NCBI GenBank assembly: GCA_964480565.1
Contig: CAYZSU010000010.1
Location: forward strand, 1 to 43,285
DNA length: 43,285 nucleotides
Source: CAYZSU01 sp964480565
Lineage (GTDB): Bacteria > UBA10199 > 2-02-FULL-44-16 > JAAZCA01
Direction of reading: 5' to 3'
Shown here: positions 1-7,999 of the stretch, piece after piece
Layout: the number at the start of each line of letters is the position of its first letter
Numbering within the stretch: position 1 is the stretch's first letter
The notes under the pieces: model-generated
Told to the model about the DNA's origin: nothing
What the model saw: the letters and a program-made list of their open reading frames with translations, nothing else
The model's database searches: none
Made by a program: the position numbers and the translations under genes

Positions 1-820
1 GTTGATTCTGCCATGCAGTACCATAATTCCCTGCTAAATGACTATATTTTTTCAATTCTGGATAGCTATTGGCAGGTAGCATTTCACTATGCGTATATAC
101 ATTAACGCCTGTGTCCTGTGTTTGCTTTAATAATAATTCCAAATCTAATAAATCATGGCCCGATACCAAAATACATTTCCCTGCAACAGGTGTAATACGC
201 ACAGGCGTTGGCTCAGGATGCCCATATTTAGTGGTATTTGCGCTATCAAGCATTGCCATGACATCAATATTGACCTTGCCACATTCCAAGTTTGCATTTA
301 ATAATTGATTAGCATCCGCAGATGAATCCCCTAACAGTGCCATCGTATCACTAATAAAAGTATATACAGCATCACTTTCCACTCCCAATTGCATGGCATG
401 ATAGGCATAGGCAGCTAAACCCTTTAAGCCATAAAGTAAAAGTTCTTGCAAACCAACAATATCCTCACCCAATACGTTTTTCCGATGATCGATTTGGTAT
501 GTAGCTTCTATTGCGCTAGTTTGATTGTCATTTATTTGAAACTGTGTTGAATCAGTTAAAAAACTCCGACCCGTTTCAATCAATGCCTCGTAATTTTTCT
601 CATCAAAACTAACATTGGTCACTGTTGTAAATAAGGCATCCAGAAAAAAATGATTAACAGCGGTATTTCGCGGGCAATCACCCTTTTTAACTTCAATCGC
701 CACCTGCTTACTCAATTCGATAAGCATATCATTTAATGCAGATACTGACTCTGTTTTACCACATACACCGCGGACTGAACATCCGCCTTTTGCGGTTTGC
801 TCACATTGATAGCAATACAT
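1..820 (-). CDS. hcp: Hydroxylamine reductase / hybrid cluster protein, 3' end outside window
   Basis: N-terminal 273 residues of Hcp, the hybrid iron-sulfur-oxygen cluster protein linked to NO and hydroxylamine detoxification in the cytoplasm. The start reads MYCYQCEQTAKGGC, and Cys3, Cys6, Cys14 and Cys20 give C-x2-C-x7-C-x5-C, close to the compact cysteine spacing of Hcps from anaerobes rather than the wider enterobacterial spacing. The ATG is preceded by AGGAG at 825-829. The C-terminal hybrid-cluster ligands lie beyond the left edge. Upstream is an FNR/DNR-type site in activating position (923-936), and beyond that a CRP/FNR regulator in the same orientation, so local control is likely. 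Identification is from recognised family sequence; the oxygen-stress role is family knowledge. Confidence 0.93.
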   Translation of the reverse strand, partial: MYCYQCEQTAKGGCSVRGVCGKTESVSALNDMLIELSKQVAIEVKKGDCPRNTAVNHFFLDALFTTVTNVSFDEKNYEALIETGRSFLTDSTQFQINDNQTSAIEATYQIDHRKNVLGEDIVGLQELLLYGLKGLAAYAYHAMQLGVESDAVYTFISDTMALLGDSSADANQLLNANLECGKVNIDVMAMLDSANTTKYGHPEPTPVRITPVAGKCILVSGHDLLDLELLLKQTQDTGVNVYTHSEMLPANSYPELKKYSHLAGNYGTAWQNQ

Positions 821-849
821 AAATTCTCCTTTTCAATTGTTATTTTTTT

Positions 850-897
850 ATGATGGACATGCCCAAGAACGTGTACGTTGTGGGCAGTCCGGATGAT
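850..897. repeat. Short imperfect palindrome in hcp leader, flanked by ATGAT direct repeats
   Basis: GGACATGCCCA (855-865) pairs with TGGGCAGTCC (881-890) with one bulged base, and AACGT/ACGTT (868-872 and 875-879) closes the top. ATGAT occurs at 850-854 and 893-897. The arms resemble the terminal repeat of the element at 13271-13625 (GGGAGTGCCCT), so this may be a much-reduced relative. It would be transcribed in the 5' untranslated region of hcp and could fold there. The link to the element family is inference. Confidence 0.45.
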
Positions 898-936
898 ATA
901 ATCGGAATAACACTATGATTCCTTGATGCTCGTCAA
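895..936 (-). promoter_or_regulatory. hcp promoter with FNR/DNR-type box
   Basis: On the minus strand TTGACGAGCATCAA (936-923) matches the TTGAT-N4-ATCAA / TTGAT-N4-GTCAA palindrome used by FNR, DNR and NnrR proteins. A -10-like TATATC lies at 900-895. With that -10, the box centre falls at -41.5, the classic class II activation position, and transcription would start near 888, leaving a leader of about 68 nt before hcp. Geometry is read from the sequence. The bound regulator is inferred; the CRP/FNR gene immediately upstream is the obvious candidate. Confidence 0.72.
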
Positions 937-937
937 G

Positions 938-1597
938 CTATACTGCAAATGCATTCAATTTATTTTTTTGATGAATAGTAATTTTCTTCTGATTCACTGA
1001 AATAATCTTCTTTTGAGATAATAACGCTAAATTTCGTGATAAGGTTTCCGGTTGCACACCCAGATTTTTTGACAGCTCTTTTTTAGACATGGGTAATAAA
1101 ATGCAGTCTGTTTTCTGCAGTTTACTTTGTTGCATAATATACAAAGCCAGTCGATTAATTGCCTGAGTCAATGATAGTGCGGATAACATTTCATTATAGT
1201 GTCGCAATAGCTTTGACATGACACCCAGTAAACTCATGCTAATATCCGGATTTTCTTTAATCATCTTAAGAAATGGCTGTTTTTGAATAGCAATGATATT
1301 TCCAGACTGAATCATAATTGCAGTCACTGGATAATTAATACCTGAAAACATTGCCGCTTCTGCAAATATTTCTCCAGGCATCACACGGCGAATTAATTTT
1401 TCATTTCCATCGCTATTATATTTAATTAAATTAACCTGTCCGCTCATAAGAATATACAGCGCATTAGCGCAATCCCCTTCAGTAAAAATAATATCTCTTT
1501 TTTTATATGCACTTTCAGATGAAATAGATGCAATTTCATCACATTGTGACTCGCTTAAATTAGAAAATAATAAACAGGACTGAATGGCATTGCGCAT
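938..1597 (-). CDS. CRP/FNR-family transcriptional regulator
   Basis: 219-residue regulator with an N-terminal cyclic-nucleotide-type beta-barrel (about residues 10-125) and a C-terminal winged helix-turn-helix (about 165-205, SKKELSKNLGVQPETLSRN). It lacks the four-cysteine N-terminal cluster of true FNR, so oxygen sensing by a 4Fe-4S cluster is not supported; a DNR/HcpR-like NO sensor is possible. The chosen ATG (1595-1597) overlaps the stop codon of the upstream permease as TAATG, which implies translational coupling. A longer frame upstream runs through the permease gene and is rejected. It is the last gene of gnd-zwf-pgl-TSUP-crp and sits directly upstream of hcp, whose promoter carries a matching palindrome. 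Confidence 0.85.
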   Translation of the reverse strand: MRNAIQSCLLFSNLSESQCDEIASISSESAYKKRDIIFTEGDCANALYILMSGQVNLIKYNSDGNEKLIRRVMPGEIFAEAAMFSGINYPVTAIMIQSGNIIAIQKQPFLKMIKENPDISMSLLGVMSKLLRHYNEMLSALSLTQAINRLALYIMQQSKLQKTDCILLPMSKKELSKNLGVQPETLSRNLALLSQKKIISVNQKKITIHQKNKLNAFAV

Positions 1598-2382
1598 TAT
1601 ATAATCCCAAAACCAAGCATGAAAGCCATTACAATAAGCATTGTACTTACAATTTTTTGAATCCATGCCAGTGTTATTTTTTTCAAAAATCGCTTTCCAA
1701 AATAAGATCCTATGAATGCGCTTATGCACCCCACAATCAATACACCAATAAGATTATGATGATCTAAATCCAATAAATCCGATTTTAAAAAAGTAAGCCC
1801 ATAGGTGCTCAATCGCATGACATCCACAACAATGGCTGACACACAAATAGTACCCACTAATTCAGTTTTACTTAATTTCATTTGCTTTAAAAATAAAGTT
1901 CGAAGCGCACCTTGATGCCCGGATATTCCTCCAAAAAAACCCGATAAGACTCCTCCCACAGGCAACCATTTTTTTGATATCAATGACAATTGAATCGGCG
2001 CAAGCTCAATAACAACAAAGGTTAATATCAACAATGCAATAACAAATTTTTCAGCTGTCACGCTAAAGGAGCGTTCAAAAAATACATAGTCAAATAATAC
2101 AGGCATATGCATTAAATGACTTAATAAATGAGCACCTACAATAGCAGCCAATCCTGCGGGCACTGCAAATAAAACAACAATTTGTATTTTCGCATATTTC
2201 CCCATAAGGATTACCTTAAACAAATTGTTGGCCAAGTGCACAATAGCAGTAGCTGCCACTGCAATTTCTATTGGAAAAAACAATGCAAATACAGGCATCA
2301 ACAATGTGCCTAATCCAAAACCACTAAATAATGTTAGAGCAGAGACTATTAGCGCTGCAATTGATATAATAATATATTCCAT
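1597..2382 (-). CDS. TSUP-family (TauE/SafE) membrane permease
   Basis: 261-residue, very hydrophobic protein with about eight predicted membrane helices and the glycine-rich segments typical of the TauE/SafE (TSUP) family, for example GVLSGFFGGISGHQGALR in the second half. Family members export sulfite, sulfoacetate or other small organic anions across the inner membrane; the substrate here is unknown. It starts three bases after the pgl stop and ends in a one-base overlap with the regulator, so it belongs to the pentose-phosphate operon. The link between that operon and a sulfur-type exporter is unusual, but the window also encodes a sulfur-trafficking operon at 19610-22876. Confidence 0.8.
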   Translation of the reverse strand: MEYIIISIAALIVSALTLFSGFGLGTLLMPVFALFFPIEIAVAATAIVHLANNLFKVILMGKYAKIQIVVLFAVPAGLAAIVGAHLLSHLMHMPVLFDYVFFERSFSVTAEKFVIALLILTFVVIELAPIQLSLISKKWLPVGGVLSGFFGGISGHQGALRTLFLKQMKLSKTELVGTICVSAIVVDVMRLSTYGLTFLKSDLLDLDHHNLIGVLIVGCISAFIGSYFGKRFLKKITLAWIQKIVSTMLIVMAFMLGFGII

Positions 2383-2385
2383 AAA

Positions 2386-3147
2386 TTAATCCAAAAAATA
2401 TGATTGTACTTGAGATCGTTCTTCTTCTAATAGAAACCAATTAAGCTGCTCCCTTGCATGCACCATTGCAGCAGGATAATATTTTTTCATGCCATTGGGA
2501 TCCTCTACAATTAAATCAATGACCTGATGTTTTTTAGCACCAGACACATAAAAAACAATATTTTTGCAATGATTAATCATGCTGAGTGTTAACGTCATGC
2601 GCGCTACTTTAGGTTCGATAATCGGCGGTGATACAGCTCTGACATAATGCGTTTTTTCATTAAGCACAGGATCATCAGGAAAAAGCGATGCCGTATGACC
2701 ATCTGGCCCAATCCCTAGCTGAATTAAATCAAATCCATCTATTTTATTTTTAGTAAAAAAACGAGTAATTTCATTTTCATACGATTTTGCAGCCTGCTTG
2801 GGCGTTTTTTCAGATAGTGTTGAAATTGGGTGTATATTATCGTCCGGTATAGTGATATATGATAATAATGAATCCTTTACCATCGCATAATTACTATAAA
2901 AATGAGACTGATCAACAAAACGCTCATCACCCCAGAACAAATGCACTCTTGACCAGTCAATCATGTCTTTATAGGTGCGACCCAAATGCGCATATAGACT
3001 ACGTGGCGAATTTCCTCCTGCCAATACAAATGAAAAAAGACCATGATCAGAAATACATTGATCAGCCTTAGATGCAATGTACTCACACATAGCAGTTTCC
3101 ATTTTTTCTTTTTCATCAAAACGAGCAATCTTCGTTGTTTGTGTCAT
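2386..3147 (-). CDS. pgl: 6-phosphogluconolactonase (DevB/SOL type)
   Basis: 253-residue protein that hydrolyses 6-phosphogluconolactone to 6-phosphogluconate in the oxidative pentose-phosphate pathway. Family landmarks are visible: GGNSPRSLY near residue 45, HLFWGDERFV near 70 and the signature GIGPDGHTASLFP near 145. Length is normal for the DevB family. Its ATG has GAGG upstream. It lies 15 bases after zwf and 3 bases before the TSUP gene, consistent with one transcript gnd-zwf-pgl. Confidence 0.95.
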   Translation of the reverse strand: MTQTTKIARFDEKEKMETAMCEYIASKADQCISDHGLFSFVLAGGNSPRSLYAHLGRTYKDMIDWSRVHLFWGDERFVDQSHFYSNYAMVKDSLLSYITIPDDNIHPISTLSEKTPKQAAKSYENEITRFFTKNKIDGFDLIQLGIGPDGHTASLFPDDPVLNEKTHYVRAVSPPIIEPKVARMTLTLSMINHCKNIVFYVSGAKKHQVIDLIVEDPNGMKKYYPAAMVHAREQLNWFLLEEERSQVQSYFLD

Positions 3148-3162
3148 AAATCCTCACTGATG

Positions 3163-4686
3163 TTATAATCGCCATTTTTTCGATTTTATTAACGCCCCTG
3201 ATTCTTTGGGACCCCACGTACCTGCAGAATAAGTATATAACGGTGATTGTGAATACTCACCATACCAATCATCAAGCAAAGGCGCAATGAGTTTCCAGCC
3301 AAGCTCCAAGGCATCACTTCTCACAAATAATGTTTGATCCCCCAACATACTATCTAGCAGTAATCGCTCATATGCATCGGAAAGCGCCACATTCATATCA
3401 TGCTTATAGTTAAAATTCATACTCAATGACCCCATGCATAATTTAGGTCCTGGATGTTTGGCTTGTATTTGTAATGATATGCCCTCTTCGGGCTGAACAT
3501 TTAATATCAGGATATTGGGGGATAGGGTTATTGGTGCTAGCTTTGCGAACATCGAATGAGGAACTTGCTTAAACGTAATTGCGATTTCACTGCATTTTTG
3601 AGGCATTTTTTTACCTGCACGCAAATAAAACGGCACGCCCTGCCATCGCCAATTATCAACAAATAAACGCGTTGCCACATAGGTCTCTACGGTTGAATCT
3701 GACGCAACGCCATTCTCATCTAAATAGGCGCACATATGCTGACCCTCAACCTGGCCAGCGCTATATTGTGCTCGTATTGCATTGCGTTGTAAGGATTCTT
3801 TTGCAAATGGCCGAATTGATCGAAGCAATTTCACTTTTTCCTCGCGAATGCAATTGGCTTCAAAACTAGCAGGTGCTTCCATGGCAACAAGCGCCAACAT
3901 TTGCAGCATATGATTTTGATAAATATCACGAAGTAATCCTGAGGTTTCAAAATAACCCGCACGATGCTCAACACCCAATTTTTCAGACACTGTAATTTCA
4001 ATATGATCGATATAGTTTCGATTCCAAATAGGCTCAAATATTATATTTGCAAATCGCAGCATTAAAATATTTTGCACAGTTTCTTTGCCCAAATAATGAT
4101 CAATGCGATAAATTTGATTTTCATCCAGCTGTGATAACAATGCCCGATCCAACCTGATTGCACTTTGCAGATCAGAGCCAAATGGTTTTTCAATAACCAC
4201 ACGCCCATGCGCAAACGCATCCTGATTTTTAATAATAATTTGACTATCGCTTAATTGCCCAATGATCGTTTCCATAATTGTCGGAGGCGTTGACATATAG
4301 AATACCGGCGCAATATCAATATTGTACTGGGAGTTTAATTGAACGATCTTGCACTTTAACGCATCATATAATTCATTGGATGCATAATTCCCAGCAATAT
4401 AATGAAGGTAATTAAAAAACTTAAGATCTGGTTCGGATATTTTCGCAATTTCGATTAATGCCTTATGCATTTTCTTTCGGAATTCATCCATTGTCATCTG
4501 AGTGCGTGCACAACCAATCACATAAAAATTTCTTGGCAATAATTTGCGCTTATATAAATGATATAGTGCAGGAATTAATTTCCGACATGTTAAATCACCG
4601 GACGCACCAAATATCACATACCCCTGCGAATTGGGACGTTGTTCAATACATAAATCACCTGGTGAAAAACATGTGCTCGCTTTCAT
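3163..4686 (-). CDS. zwf: Glucose-6-phosphate 1-dehydrogenase
   Basis: 507-residue cytoplasmic enzyme oxidising glucose 6-phosphate to the lactone with NAD(P)+. It shows the nucleotide-binding GASGDLT near residue 30, EKPFGSDL near 165, and the substrate-binding and active-site motif RIDHYLGKE near 194. Length is normal. The ATG follows the gnd stop by three bases and has an AGGA about eight bases upstream. Together with gnd and pgl it makes a complete oxidative branch, giving NADPH for reductases such as those at 19610-22876; that physiological link is inference. Confidence 0.97.
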   Translation of the reverse strand: MKASTCFSPGDLCIEQRPNSQGYVIFGASGDLTCRKLIPALYHLYKRKLLPRNFYVIGCARTQMTMDEFRKKMHKALIEIAKISEPDLKFFNYLHYIAGNYASNELYDALKCKIVQLNSQYNIDIAPVFYMSTPPTIMETIIGQLSDSQIIIKNQDAFAHGRVVIEKPFGSDLQSAIRLDRALLSQLDENQIYRIDHYLGKETVQNILMLRFANIIFEPIWNRNYIDHIEITVSEKLGVEHRAGYFETSGLLRDIYQNHMLQMLALVAMEAPASFEANCIREEKVKLLRSIRPFAKESLQRNAIRAQYSAGQVEGQHMCAYLDENGVASDSTVETYVATRLFVDNWRWQGVPFYLRAGKKMPQKCSEIAITFKQVPHSMFAKLAPITLSPNILILNVQPEEGISLQIQAKHPGPKLCMGSLSMNFNYKHDMNVALSDAYERLLLDSMLGDQTLFVRSDALELGWKLIAPLLDDWYGEYSQSPLYTYSAGTWGPKESGALIKSKKWRL

Positions 4687-4689
4687 CCG

Positions 4690-5670
4690 TTAAGTCCTAG
4701 CTTTAGCAAACTGATCCGCTCTTGCATGCGATACTTCTCCAGCTCCAGCAGACTTACCATCCATCGACTCTGGCCGCCCCAAAGCATGTCCCCCAAACTC
4801 ATTTCGAAGCGCAGCAAGGACTTTATTTGAAAACACATCCTTTTGTCTGGATTCAAATCGTTTAAACAGTGCATGCGCAATGCCAGTGGCACTGACCCCA
4901 GTATCCACCGCTTGCTGTACTGTCCAACGACCTTCACCAGAATCTTCGACATAACCGTCCACATCCTGCAACTTAGGATCTTTTTTAAATGCATCCTCAA
5001 GAAGCTCCAGCAACCATGATCTAACCACCGATCCTTGATTCCAAATATGCGCCACATCTGACATATTAAAATGCTCGGCATAGGGTGATGATTGTAAAAT
5101 CTCAAAACCTTCGCCATAGGCTTCCATCATGGCATATTCAATACCATTATGAACCATCTTTACAAAGTGGCCTGCGCCATGTGGTCCACAATATAAATAC
5201 CCATTGGGTGGACACAATGTATCCAGTATAGGCTGCATATGCTCAAAGTCTGATTTTTCACCACCAATCATCGTGCAATATCCTACTTTTAACCCCCATA
5301 CACCACCGGATACCCCAGCATCCATATAATGAATGCCCTTTTCTTTCATACGTTTGGCACGAGTAATATCATCTTTATAATAACCATTGGCACCATCAAT
5401 AATTAAATCCCCTTTATTCAAAATCATTGATAGCTCTTCTAAGTGCTGATCAATAATATCGCCAGCAGGTAGCATCAACCAAACAACCCTTGGGCCAGTT
5501 AATTGACCCACTAACTCTTGTAAACTAAAGGCCGCAATTGCCCCTTCAGACGTGAGTTCATGAATTTTTTTATCACTCCGATTATGAACAACAACCTCAT
5601 GCCCGCCTTGAATTAATCGCCTGGTCATATTCGCGCCCATACGTCCTAAACCAATAATACCAATTCTCAT
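4690..5670 (-). CDS. gnd: 6-phosphogluconate dehydrogenase, short (YqeC/GndA-like) type
   Basis: 326-residue decarboxylating 6-phosphogluconate dehydrogenase of the short bacterial type, about 300-330 residues against about 470 in the long dimeric form. The Rossmann motif GLGRMGANM is at the very N-terminus; VSGGVWGL (about 120-127) and KMVHNGIEYAMM (about 180) form the substrate and catalytic region with the expected Lys and Asn. The ATG at 5668-5670 is set by a strong GGAGG seven bases upstream; a 22-residue upstream extension is not protein-like. First gene of the operon, divergent from the DUF2156 gene. Cofactor preference cannot be read with certainty. Confidence 0.92.
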   Translation of the reverse strand: MRIGIIGLGRMGANMTRRLIQGGHEVVVHNRSDKKIHELTSEGAIAAFSLQELVGQLTGPRVVWLMLPAGDIIDQHLEELSMILNKGDLIIDGANGYYKDDITRAKRMKEKGIHYMDAGVSGGVWGLKVGYCTMIGGEKSDFEHMQPILDTLCPPNGYLYCGPHGAGHFVKMVHNGIEYAMMEAYGEGFEILQSSPYAEHFNMSDVAHIWNQGSVVRSWLLELLEDAFKKDPKLQDVDGYVEDSGEGRWTVQQAVDTGVSATGIAHALFKRFESRQKDVFSNKVLAALRNEFGGHALGRPESMDGKSAGAGEVSHARADQFAKART

Positions 5671-5796
5671 TATATCCTCCAAAGTTAATACTACTATTAA
5701 ATTTAGGTAGTTGAATTGATTGAATGTGGCAAACACTTTCTGCGGATATTGACTATTTTTTTAGACCATGACAAAACACTTCGAAAACAACGACTA

Positions 5797-5825
5797 TATA
5801 ATTAATACCTACAGCAACACTGTAG
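5797..5825 (+). promoter_or_regulatory. Candidate -10 and leader hairpin upstream of DUF2156 gene
   Basis: A consensus TATAAT at 5797-5802 is followed by the perfect six-base hairpin CTACAG-caaca-CTGTAG at 5809-5825, just before the start at 5844. No good -35 is seen at the standard distance, so the promoter call is tentative. Confidence 0.3.
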
Positions 5826-5843
5826 AAACTTAGTGGATATCGA

Positions 5844-6707
5844 ATGACCATTTCAAAATTAACTTTAGCAGATAAACAGCAAGTCAATGCATACTTTGAT
5901 GCTTACCAGCCTCACATATCTGAGTATACATTTACGAGCTTATGCGCATGGAACAGCAGCCGCCCCATTTATTATTACGATTCAGGAACAGGCATTGCCT
6001 TTTTAATCAAGCAAGATGATAAAGTGATTCTATTTGGCGATCCGTTGGGAACAATGGACTTTGAAAAATTGTGTTTTTATTCCAAACAAACTCTTGGTGC
6101 AGCGATTGTATCTGGCAAACGCATTCATAAAAAATTTAGCACCCATTGCCCCTCAATTACATGGACACGTGATCCAGACTATGATGATTATATGTATAAT
6201 CAAAGCGATTTAGCGCTATTGCCTGGAAATCGATTTCACAAAAAGAAAAATTTAATCCATAAATGTGATCATTTAAATTGGTCGTATGAACCCATTTCAA
6301 ATGAAATTATCCCTGAAATTGAAACCTTTATGCATAATTGGTATAAGCATAAGCAATGCCAAGTAGGATCTGGGCTATGGAATGAATTTCAAGCATTATC
6401 CTATGTACTCTCACATTATAATCAGCTCGCTGCTTTTGGCGGACTCATTCGCATTGATGGACAAATCGAAGCATTTACAATTGGTGAGAAGCTAAATTCA
6501 AAAACAGGTGTCATTCACTTTGAAAAAGCCAATACCGCATACACGGGATTGTATCAGCTCATCAATCGTGAATTTGCCAAACGAACACTTGAAAATTTTA
6601 AATTTATCAATCGCGAACCAGACATGGGTATTCCAGGGCTTAAGCAAGCCAAACACAGCTATCATCCATCCCATATGATTGAAAAATATCGATTTACTTG
6701 CCAGTAA
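5844..6707 (+). CDS. DUF2156 / LPG-synthase C-terminal-like acyltransferase-fold protein
   Basis: 287-residue protein with the DUF2156 fold, two tandem GNAT-like halves related to the cytosolic domain of MprF, which moves aminoacyl groups from tRNA to phosphatidylglycerol. Landmarks are LPGNRFHKKKNLIHKC near residue 128 and the C-terminal signature NREPDMGIPGLKQAKHSYHP near 257. No membrane helices are present, so it is the free-standing type, whose substrate is generally unknown. The start lacks a strong ribosome binding site; a weak TGGAT is present. Its last 14 bases overlap the convergent pseudo-receiver gene. Other possibility: a peptidyl-linker (FemX-like) transferase. Confidence 0.8.
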   Translation: MTISKLTLADKQQVNAYFDAYQPHISEYTFTSLCAWNSSRPIYYYDSGTGIAFLIKQDDKVILFGDPLGTMDFEKLCFYSKQTLGAAIVSGKRIHKKFSTHCPSITWTRDPDYDDYMYNQSDLALLPGNRFHKKKNLIHKCDHLNWSYEPISNEIIPEIETFMHNWYKHKQCQVGSGLWNEFQALSYVLSHYNQLAAFGGLIRIDGQIEAFTIGEKLNSKTGVIHFEKANTAYTGLYQLINREFAKRTLENFKFINREPDMGIPGLKQAKHSYHPSHMIEKYRFTCQ

Positions 6708-7719
6708 CTGCTTTTTTTACAATAGATGTAAGCGCATCATCATTGAAGGGCTTTTCTATATAATCCACCGCACTTGCCGACTTCAAAAATTCTGGAATTT
6801 CCGTTGTTTCCTTGGACCCTGTGGTAAATAGCACCGTTATATCTGAACTTAATGCCCGTATATCATTGAATACGCGCTCGGTTTCCCCCAACATCTCTAG
6901 CGTAACAAATGGCAAAATGATAAGTTTAATTGCATCCTGATTTTCTTTAAACAATTTTAATCCCTCATCACTATCTTCATGGCTTAGAATATTATATTCA
7001 TTCTCAAATAATTTAATTACAACATCAATGGGCATTTTTTCATCATCAACGATTAAAATTGATTGATCTTTTTCCTTTGATTCTGTTTTCTTCTTTCTTG
7101 CGCCACCTGTTGCCTTCATACGCGCTAAGGCTCGCGCTTTGGCAAGTTCTACTGCGGACAATTTCTTTTCTTCCTTGGGAGAAGCATCATCTGCTGGCTC
7201 AGACGACGACTCAGCCGCTTCACTTGCTGGTTTAGTATCACCTGTATCCGTTGTATCACTTTTTTTCAATGCATCATCCGTATCTGGCACAGCAGCAGGC
7301 AAGGCATCCATATCAGAATCACTAACTGCAGACATCGCAGGCACCTCTTGAGGTAAAGGAACTGTTTCAGCAGCTGTGGACGTTTTAGCGCCCTTATCCG
7401 GCAAAGGACCATCCAAATCAGTAGCCTTATCATCAGCTGAAGCTATAGGTAAAGATGCTGGCATGGGCGGCATGGTGCTCGTTGCGGCATCAGGTAATGT
7501 TAAATTGAATTGAAGTGGCGATAGTTTAATGCCTAAGTTAACATCCGCAGTATCACTGATATTTTCAATCGCAGGCTGATAATGCGTATCTAAATAGTGC
7601 ATTAATCCAAACATAATGACTGCCAAACCACCAAGCACACCCAAAATCCAAAGCAATGACAATGGAGTTAATACAGCAATTCCACCCATCAACAAAATAC
7701 AAATAATAATATATATCAT
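6694..7719 (-). CDS. Membrane-anchored pseudo-receiver protein
   Basis: 341 residues: two N-terminal membrane helices (about 1-20 and 23-43), a long Ala/Pro/Asp/Ser-rich linker (about 50-215) with a basic patch (ARKKKTESK), and a C-terminal CheY-like receiver (about 218-339). The receiver keeps the acidic pair in VDDE (D225, D226), a Thr in LFTTG (about 300) and the Lys in IEKPF (K323), but the strand that should carry the phospho-acceptor Asp reads KLIILPFV (about 265-272) with no Asp. It is therefore probably not phosphorylated in the usual way. Membrane anchoring of a receiver is itself rare. The ATG has GGAG upstream; the gene is convergent with DUF2156. Its function is unknown; scaffolding or localisation is a guess. 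Confidence 0.82.
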   Translation of the reverse strand: MIYIIICILLMGGIAVLTPLSLLWILGVLGGLAVIMFGLMHYLDTHYQPAIENISDTADVNLGIKLSPLQFNLTLPDAATSTMPPMPASLPIASADDKATDLDGPLPDKGAKTSTAAETVPLPQEVPAMSAVSDSDMDALPAAVPDTDDALKKSDTTDTGDTKPASEAAESSSEPADDASPKEEKKLSAVELAKARALARMKATGGARKKKTESKEKDQSILIVDDEKMPIDVVIKLFENEYNILSHEDSDEGLKLFKENQDAIKLIILPFVTLEMLGETERVFNDIRALSSDITVLFTTGSKETTEIPEFLKSASAVDYIEKPFNDDALTSIVKKAVTGK

Positions 7720-7732
7720 ACAATATCTCCAA

Positions 7733-7936
7733 ATAGATTCTCACGGGCAATCCCGTGGTACTACTGAACAACCACATGCTGCATATGATAATAAAGAAGC
7801 ATTTACCCATGCAAAATCGAACATGCATGGTACTTTGTTGCCCTGCTCTTGAAATCTATCCAGCAGCAACGCAAGCGAGACAGGGAAGGCTCCGACGGCT
7901 TTTGCCGGTGGAGGGGGCTTTGCCAAGCCTCTAAAA
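7733..7936. repeat. Dispersed repeat, second family, long copy
   Basis: About 204 bp beginning ATAGATTC then TCACGG and ending CGGTGGAGGGGGC...AAGCCTCTAAAA (7906-7936). The same two ends occur at 17916-17975 with the interior missing. Inside are a small hairpin CACGGG-caat-CCCGTG (7743-7758) and further GC-rich palindromic stretches unlike the surrounding AT-rich DNA. It lies between the pseudo-receiver and the acidic protein gene, just upstream of the former's ribosome binding site. An open frame on the minus strand (7741-7926) is low-complexity read-through and not called. Confidence 0.5.
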
Positions 7937-7999
7937 GTAGATAACTGTTTGTCTTTTTTTTCCTTTTTTGTTATTGTCCTTTATAATATGGAGGATTTA

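Noticed and set aside
1598..1729. 44-residue N-terminal extension of the CRP/FNR regulator
   Set aside because: It is the permease gene read in another frame; the TAATG stop-start overlap gives the natural start.
4683..5117. 144-codon frame inside gnd
   Set aside because: Alternative reading frame of a clear dehydrogenase gene; no independent signals.
7741..7926. Minus-strand open frame beginning MAKPPPPAKAVG
   Set aside because: It lies wholly within the dispersed repeat, has low-complexity composition, no ribosome binding site, and looks like read-through of repeat DNA.
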